NCBI GenBank assembly: GCA_022984795.1
Contig: JALIHJ010000038.1
Span: 186,001 to 250,000 of the forward strand
Source: Fabrea salina
Lineage: Eukaryota > Ciliophora > Heterotrichea > Heterotrichida > Fabreidae
Direction: 5' to 3'
Length of the DNA: 64,000 nucleotides
In this document: piece by piece, positions 58,561 to 64,000 of the stretch
Layout: each line of letters opens with the position of its first letter
Numbering within the stretch: position 1 is the first letter of the stretch
Translations under genes and position numbers: made by a program
Notes under the pieces: model-generated
The model's database searches: none
Seen by the model: only the letters and a program-made list of their open reading frames with translations
Told to the model about the DNA's origin: nothing

Positions 58561-59331
58561 TTAGTCTTGTAACTGATTAGCTAGTTCTTCTTTGCCCCAG
58601 TCTGAGTAGAGTTGGTGCAGGTCTTTTTTAACCAGTTTTGTTTCTGAATTTGAAGCTCCGTGCCAGCTTAGTTTTAATTCGTAGGCTCTACCTGGAACTT
58701 ACCTTTTCAGTAAACTTTCAGCTTTTTCAAAATCAGACTTGGACTTGTGAACAAGACCTGCTTGTCTCAATGCTTTGACAGTATTAATGTTTCCTTTGCC
58801 ATAAGCCCTTTCAACTTCCTCCAGAGAAAGTTCTAGCACCTCCTGTGCTTCTTGGAGTTGCCCTAACATTCTAAGGCACTCTCCAATCCCCAAACGAGCT
58901 ACCATGAGGTCAGCAGGGCTGGAGTCTTGCCCTCTGAGTTCCAGCAACTTCCTGTAGAGCTCAAGGGCTCTTTGGAAGAGTTGGTTTCCTTTGCAAGCAA
59001 AGGCTAAGTTTTCCAGAATTTTCAATGACCAGTTGCCGGTTTCTTGGGACTTATGAGTTTTGTAGAGTTGTTCAAACACTTCTTGGGCTTTTTGGAAGTC
59101 CCCTTTGGCGTTGTACACCAGACCTAAGTTGGAAAGAGTGTTTCGGTGCATCCAGGAGTCTTCCCCCAAACTTTTGCTGAGGTTAAAAGCCTCCAAAGCT
59201 AGTTTTTGTGCCTAAGTTTGGTTTACGTCTTCGTAGTTGCCTGTGGAAGACAATTCGTTCAGTCTCCTATTGATTCTAGATATGTTAATTTCAGTTTGGC
59301 TAATGAGCCTTTTAAGACTACGAACAAGCAT
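58561..59331 (-). CDS. TPR-repeat protein with two 15-nt introns
   Basis: Three exons, 59227-59331, 58703-59211 and 58561-58687, give 246 residues. The middle holds four to five tetratricopeptide repeats of the kinesin-light-chain-like type ('LSNLGLVYNAKGDFQKAQEV', 'LENLAFACKGNQLFQRALEL', 'LGIGECLRMLGQLQEAQEVL', 'ALRQAGLVHKSKSDFEKAES'). The N-terminal exon adds a helix that leads straight into the first repeat (NYED joined to AQKLALEAF). The last exon adds a capping tail (RAYELKLSWHG...). It is a protein-interaction module with no identifiable partner. Without splicing only the central 166 codons would be seen. Confidence 0.85.
58688..58702 (-). other. 15-nt intron 2 of the TPR gene
   Basis: Coding-strand sequence GTAAGTTCCAGGTAG, phase 2, A at position 10. 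Removal joins SLLKR to AYELKLSWHGAS and carries the frame to the TAA at 58561. Confidence 0.88.
59212..59226 (-). other. 15-nt intron 1 of the TPR gene
   Basis: Coding-strand sequence GTAAACCAAACTTAG, phase 0, A at position 10. It ends in an in-frame TAG unless removed; removal connects the only upstream ATG (59331) to the repeats. Confidence 0.88.
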
Positions 59332-59341
59332 AATTATTTAA

Positions 59342-59602
59342 TTAGTAGTTAGAAACAAAATTGTTTCTCAGTCTTAAACTCAAGAGTTGATTACTCACCT
59401 GGAAAACTCTGTCTACTTCATTCGAGTATTTACAGTTGTCTGGGTTAATTTCTGACTTTTCGGAGTCCTTAAGTATTTCATTAGGCGAAGTAAGACTCAG
59501 GTCCAGGAATTCGTTGTGCTTCGTGCTAATGTTTTGTTTAGTGCTTAGTGAGTTGTTTAAACTCATCTCTTTTTCGTTGTTCACAGCTTGACAACATCCC
59601 AT
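59342..59602 (-). CDS. Small protein with lipidation-type N-terminus, unknown
   Basis: 86 residues from the ATG at 59602. The start MGCCQA fits N-myristoylation at Gly2 with palmitoylation at Cys3/Cys4, as in small membrane-tethered regulators. The rest is polar and Asn/Ser/Glu-rich with no domain visible. It lies 10 bp upstream of the TPR gene on the same strand. An upstream in-frame ATG at 59626 would hide the MGCC start and is judged less likely. Confidence 0.5.
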   Translation of the reverse strand: MGCCQAVNNEKEMSLNNSLSTKQNISTKHNEFLDLSLTSPNEILKDSEKSEINPDNCKYSNEVDRVFQVSNQLLSLRLRNNFVSNY

Positions 59603-60303
59603 TTTACTATTTCTTAACTTATTCAAACCCTATTTAAAATGGCCATAAACTTTTTTCGTTAGATTGGACTCTTGGAACTGTTAGGGAACCTGAGCCTCCA
59701 TGAAAGGACCTCTTGGGAAAAGGTCAGAAAAGGAGGCTTGGTTCACTTAATTGAAGATCCGACTCTGTGCTAAGTAGAACAAAAATACTACTAAAATGGA
59801 CCCAATAGAGAGGTTCATCCAGCACAAGAGAAAGACCAGTAAAGGAGAGCCTGTTCATTCAAGTAGACTAAAAAATACTACTTAAATGGGAGATTTCAAC
59901 TTTACTCAAGATCAGGTTGATGTTGTCTACGGACCCAAAACCTAATAACTAACTAGATTAATTTTTAATTCGTTTGAGTTTTTTTCTTTGGCTTTTTGTG
60001 CTTGAGTTGAACTTCCTTAGAGCTTGTGCTTCCTGTTTCCATATTTTTTTGGCTTCTTATTTGCTTTTCTGTCTTCTATAATCTACTGCTATTGAGTAGC
60101 AATTTTAGAAGCTTAAAAGAGTTGATTGCTGCTGTTTCTTAGTTTAAGTACCAAGTGCTGTCTTCGATTGATAGCTTGACTGAAAGTACTTTACTACGTC
60201 CCAGTCCTTGAGTTATTCTTCAGAAATCAGACTCTAGAATAACAACTTGAGAGCAGTGTTTTCATCCCTTTTAACCAGGACTTAAATTCTTTTCATTCCA
60301 ATA
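59603..60303. other. 701-bp intergenic region with an imperfect 30-bp direct repeat
   Basis: No convincing gene. An imperfect direct repeat is present at 59772-59800 and 59861-59891 (aagtaga, then a run of A, tactact, then taaatgg or aaaatgg). Each copy ends in an ATG opening a frame of 30 codons or fewer. On the minus strand a short basic frame of about 30 codons lies around 59960-60055 but has no start. A small perfect hairpin (tgcta/tagca) lies near 60090. Confidence 0.4.
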
Positions 60304-61602
60304 ATGGTATTTCTAGCGTTGTTACTACTTGGGTTAACAAATTCACTTCCACTCACTCACCCTGAACAAATCCATATTTCCTGGGGCAATGAAGAAACTT
60401 CTATGTATGTTTCTTGGGCTTCGATTGTGCCTTCTTACGGGTCTAAAGTTCAGTACACCCAAATCAAGAACCCCAATCAGATAACTAATTCTTACACTTC
60501 AGAAGTAGAAGGCACTTGGGTGAGTTACCCCAACAACGATGTTAATTTCTTTACAAGGACTCTGTTTTCCTGCCACGCCGAGTTGAAGGACCTGACCCCT
60601 GGCGAGTTTTACCAATACCGAGTTGGAGATGATATTGGCGGGTGGAGCAAGCCTTTTGTATTCCAAGCTAAGAAGCCAGATTTAGGCCAGCCACGCAAGT
60701 TCATATTCTACGGCGACTTGGGCATTGAACCTGAAACAACTTCTACTGTGGATGCTCTTAAAGCCGAAACCAAAAACTACGAATACGATGCAATCATTCA
60801 CGCAGGAGACATGGCTTACGAGCTGTCAGACACTTTAGGAGCTAAAGGAGACGAGTTCATGAACATGATTCAGCCCTTTGCGAGCAGAGTTCCTTACATG
60901 GTAGCTCAAGGAAACCATGAATCCTGGGCAATGGACAATACAAGTCAGTATAAGTACAGATTCAAGATGCCAGGAAATTCCAATAACTTCTGGTACTCCT
61001 TCAACGCGGGAAAAGCCCACTTCATTGCTTTCAGTGCTGAGTTCGTCATTCAAGGAAAGCCTGAGTTGCAGCAGCAGCAACTTGAGTTCATAAGGAATGA
61101 TCTGAAGAGTCTAGACAGGCAAAAGTACCCCTGGGTAGTTATGTTCACTCACCGACCTATTTACTGTTCAGCTAGCAAAAAGGGGCTACTGGGAGCTCAT
61201 TGGAAAAGGAGCAACAAAGATTGTCTAAAATCAGCCCCCGCTGTAAGGGAAAGCTTTGAAGACATCTTTTATGAGAACAAAGTGGATTTACTACTCTCTG
61301 GACACGTACACGCTTACGAGCGACTTGGGCCTGCTTATGAGAACTCTAGCATGGGTTGTGAAGAGGAGTCCCAAAACCTGTGCGTTAATGGAAGGGCTCC
61401 TGTAAGTATAGTTAGTGGAATACCTGGACAAAGCGAGTCTTACGCGCCAGTGTCGCCTACTCCTCTTCCCTGGTCCAAGAGCCAAAACACCATTAAAGGT
61501 TACGGAAGACTCACTGTTTTCAACTCCACCCACTTGCTCTGGGAACAGGTTTCTTCTCAAGACCAAAAGGTACTTGACTATCTTTGGTTAATCAAAAAGT
61601 AA
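60304..61602 (+). CDS. Secreted purple acid phosphatase
   Basis: 432 residues with an N-terminal signal peptide (VFLALLLLGLTNSLPL). A fibronectin-like N-terminal domain precedes the metallophosphatase. All five metal-ligand motifs of purple acid phosphatases are present: FYGDLG, GDMAYE, QGNHES, MFTHRP and SGHVHAYER. The enzyme uses a dinuclear Fe-metal centre to hydrolyse phosphate esters at acid pH; with a signal peptide and no membrane anchor or ER-retention signal, a lysosomal or secreted location is expected. It is spaced widely from its neighbours, unlike the other genes here. Confidence 0.93.
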   Translation: MVFLALLLLGLTNSLPLTHPEQIHISWGNEETSMYVSWASIVPSYGSKVQYTQIKNPNQITNSYTSEVEGTWVSYPNNDVNFFTRTLFSCHAELKDLTPGEFYQYRVGDDIGGWSKPFVFQAKKPDLGQPRKFIFYGDLGIEPETTSTVDALKAETKNYEYDAIIHAGDMAYELSDTLGAKGDEFMNMIQPFASRVPYMVAQGNHESWAMDNTSQYKYRFKMPGNSNNFWYSFNAGKAHFIAFSAEFVIQGKPELQQQQLEFIRNDLKSLDRQKYPWVVMFTHRPIYCSASKKGLLGAHWKRSNKDCLKSAPAVRESFEDIFYENKVDLLLSGHVHAYERLGPAYENSSMGCEEESQNLCVNGRAPVSIVSGIPGQSESYAPVSPTPLPWSKSQNTIKGYGRLTVFNSTHLLWEQVSSQDQKVLDYLWLIKK

Positions 61603-63904
61603 TAATCTTTCCATATTTTCCTTCAATTCCATATAAAAGTGCGGTGTTTTTCGAGATAGTACACAGCACTCTTCATTAGTTAGACTCCACACTCTAAGAT
61701 CAGTTTCATAAGTGCTGTAGCCATTGAAGTGACAATGTCTGTGTACCCTAACACCCTAATTGGTCTGTTCAGAGCTAGACTCTACACTCTAAAGATCACC
61801 AACTCATCATTCCTGCAAATAACTACACAGAATATCCTATTCCTATGGCTTTAAAGCATTTAAGTTATTTGTCATACGCTACTTTCTTTCGGACAAAGCG
61901 ATCGAATAGACTGTACCACTATAGCCTTCTAGAATACCAGTTTGTCTGAAAGGAGGTTCTAGTACTCCAAGATGGAAAGACACTTATTAGAACTGCTACC
62001 TTTGCAGGAACCTTCTAGATACTCAGAAACTAAAGAAAGACTTATTCTAAAGCATTGCTAGCAAAGCACTTCAACAACCTACTTGACCAGTGATTGGAGG
62101 TTGATAACTTCTAACAAAACATTCAAATTTAGTAAGCATTGGTTAACCTAACTAACTTAAAGGTCACTTAGACTTACCTAATCAACCCTTTGCTATGACT
62201 ATCTAGTGCTTTCTTTGTCTCCATCATTTACTTCCTAGTAGTTTGTATCATTAGTTCCTGTTCATTTCTCTACTGTTTCATGCTTCCTTGTGCTCTATGT
62301 CTTATAGATGCATAAAGTATGTTAGAAAAGAAGATTATGCTCTACTACCCAATACTTCTTTCTATTCATTCACGACACTAAACAACTTTGCTTCTAAGTT
62401 CTTTTGCTGAACACAACTACCAAGTGACTGTTTATTGAGTGAACAAACACTAAGTAACTCTGTTGAAGCACTAGTCTTAATCAAAGTGGTTGATTATAGT
62501 TTATTGGAGACTTGGTTCTAGTTGCAGAGGTTACTGAGTTCTCACTTAGCTAGTTCTTTCTAAGTGTTTAGGATGTTTATGTCGTTGTCTAATACTTAGT
62601 TTCTACACGCATCACTCAAGTAACTATTCAAGTTTCTAAGTTGAATGCTTCTTGAATTTCCTAGTTACTGCGTTGTTGCTACTTCCATTTCTAAGACTCT
62701 AAGTAAGTTGCTCAAGCTTTCTAAGCACTAAAAGACCATGCTGAGAGTCTTTTTAACAACGTGCTTAACTGTCCTATGTTGTGAGTGTAGGACTGTTTCT
62801 GCAAGCAATCATAAACAGTCTAACTATGCAGTGAAGTATTGGAATCTGTCTGAATTCAGTAGCTAGACAAGCACTAGTTTTACCAAATTCAATCTAGTGC
62901 TTGTTATAGTCTTCGTTCTGTGTTCAAACTGCACTCCTCAGTCTTAGAACTGTGTTTCTGACAACCTAGTTTTTCACTGTTTGCACTTTGGTCTCTGGAT
63001 CCCTTTCTACTACCCTTTGTTTCCATTCCTAAAGGCTTCCTGCAATCAACATAACTCCAGCAAAGTTCAAGACCTCTAGTTATTATACCTAAACTAATAA
63101 ATCAGACTGTGATGTATGAGTTTGTTCAACTGTAAGAATCAATAAGTCAACAAGTAACCAATTGTTCATAAGCATGATGTCTTCAGACTGTTCAGAACTC
63201 TATAATCAAACAGAGGGTTTACTGAGTTCCTATCAAAGGATTGACTCTGGAAGATTACTTACTACCAGTGAAAGCTTGTTTCTAGAACCAGTAGAAAGGT
63301 ACTCTCAAATATTGGTCCCTTTTCAACTTGGGTTTAAGAATTACAACTCTAGAGTCAATTAACCAAGTCCTAGGTGTATTAAGCATAATGACTGCTTGTT
63401 GTGTTTCATTATCTATGTCTAATTCACAAACAATAGCTACTTGACAACTCGAGTTCCGAGTAACCAAAGCAAGAGTATCCAATAAACTACTTAAAGTTTA
63501 ACCTTATTAAGAACTAATTCTAGTTTTACCTCAGACCTTTTCTGGTACTGCCTGATAAATGGAACCTAGGCTGATTGTTAGCAATACTGTCGTCTGAGTT
63601 TCTGCAATGCTGCTTGCACTTCTCAAAGCCTAATCTTTCTTGTGATTGCTAGCTTAGTGTAGAATTTGATGCTCTTGAGGTTCTGGTTAGTTGTTCACAG
63701 TCCTTACTGCTATACCTTAAGTTCTGGCTTCTCTCCGGTAGTATGTCACCATCTACCATTTCCCGCTCATACTCTATTGCTATTCCTGTACTATCACCTT
63801 TAACCTTACAAGTTTACTTACCTTCAGCCTTTTGTGTGCTGTTCAAGGTTAGGCCCAGCCCCCTAGACTTCTTAACTTAGTCAAGCTCATATCCCCCTAA
63901 TTCA
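61603..63904. other. 2.3-kb region without a recognisable gene
   Basis: No frame above about 66 codons, no tRNA or known small RNA could be recognised by eye, and no splice pattern linking short frames was found. A 23-bp near-identical direct repeat (tagactcYacactctaa..) is present at 61681-61702 and 61776-61798. A TATA-like run (catataaaag) lies at about 61630. Two modest frames, 63162-63362 (+) and 63282-63482 (-), overlap on opposite strands. The base composition looks lower in G+C than the coding parts. Confidence 0.5.
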
Positions 63905-64000
63905 ATGGCTAATAAAATGTTGAGTCGAGTCACCCGCAACTTTGCTAAAATCAGAGTTCCCCAAGGGTTTTCTGGAGAGTTGAAGTTCTACAAGGGCGAT
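63905..64000 (+). CDS. Start of a gene cut by the window end, possible mitochondrial presequence
   Basis: An ATG at 63905 opens a frame that is still open at the last base (32 codons). The beginning, MANKMLSRVTRNFAKIRVPQ, is basic and amphipathic and lacks acids, as mitochondrial targeting sequences do. It changes to a more ordinary composition (GFSGELKFYKGD). Too little is present to name the protein. Confidence 0.55.
   Translation, partial: MANKMLSRVTRNFAKIRVPQGFSGELKFYKGD

Noticed and set aside
61681-61702. U2 snRNA-like 'ctaagatca' string
   Set aside because: Only nine bases agree with U2, and the branch-point recognition region and following helices cannot be found around it.
63162-63482. 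Two frames of 66 codons on opposite strands
   Set aside because: They overlap each other and lack a recognisable family. The minus-strand one starts at TTG, and frames of this length are expected by chance in 2.3 kb.

Overview
This window is a stretch of a very compact, intron-poor eukaryotic nuclear genome, most likely a macronuclear chromosome of a ciliate of the heterotrich (Stentor-like) type. Two things point there. Seven introns can be placed, six of exactly 15 nt and one of 16 nt, mostly following GTAAGnnTTACTTAG with an A at intron position 10; introns this short are known from heterotrichs. The gene set is also strongly ciliary: an axonemal dynein heavy chain, a radial spoke head protein, LRRC9, ARL6/BBS3 and a PG-rich sperm-tail repeat protein. 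All long frames read in the standard code. The stops seen in 30 distinct genes are 28 TAA and 2 TAG, with no TGA.

Layout. 1-14.6 kb: a truncated-by-window EGF-repeat membrane protein, a degenerate amidohydrolase, BUB3, citrate synthase, a CNOT4-like RRM protein, the rRNA methyltransferase SPB1, a small membrane protein, a Patched/NPC1-like RND protein, tyrosyl-tRNA synthetase and an unknown coiled-coil protein. 14.6-20.8 kb: a same-strand run PNKP, PLAC8, LRRC9, PP2C with 7, 0 and 7 bp between genes. 20.8-30.3 kb: a small membrane protein, the radial spoke head gene, then a 2,622-bp unit present three times in tandem, carrying a seven-helix membrane protein gene and a PG-repeat gene. 30.3-45.8 kb: an RCC1-repeat protein, a coiled-coil protein, ARL6, a 4,019-residue dynein heavy chain and another coiled-coil protein. 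45.8-59.6 kb: VPS13, a possible FAIM-like protein, a retinoblastoma-family protein and three small genes, including a TPR protein with two 15-nt introns. 60.3-61.6 kb: a secreted purple acid phosphatase. 61.6-63.9 kb: no recognisable gene. The last 96 bases begin another gene.

Genes are packed almost without spacers. Convergent stop codons overlap or abut (ARL6 and dynein share one TTAA; the amidohydrolase and BUB3 stops are adjacent), and divergent start codons lie as little as 4 bp apart. Untranslated regions must therefore be extremely short or overlap neighbouring coding sequence.

The most notable features are the 15-nt introns, the apparently identical triplication joined through a 2-bp microhomology (which leaves two PG-repeat copies without their first exon-equivalent but three complete membrane-protein genes), the absence of TGA, and several proteins of known families with key residues or domains missing.
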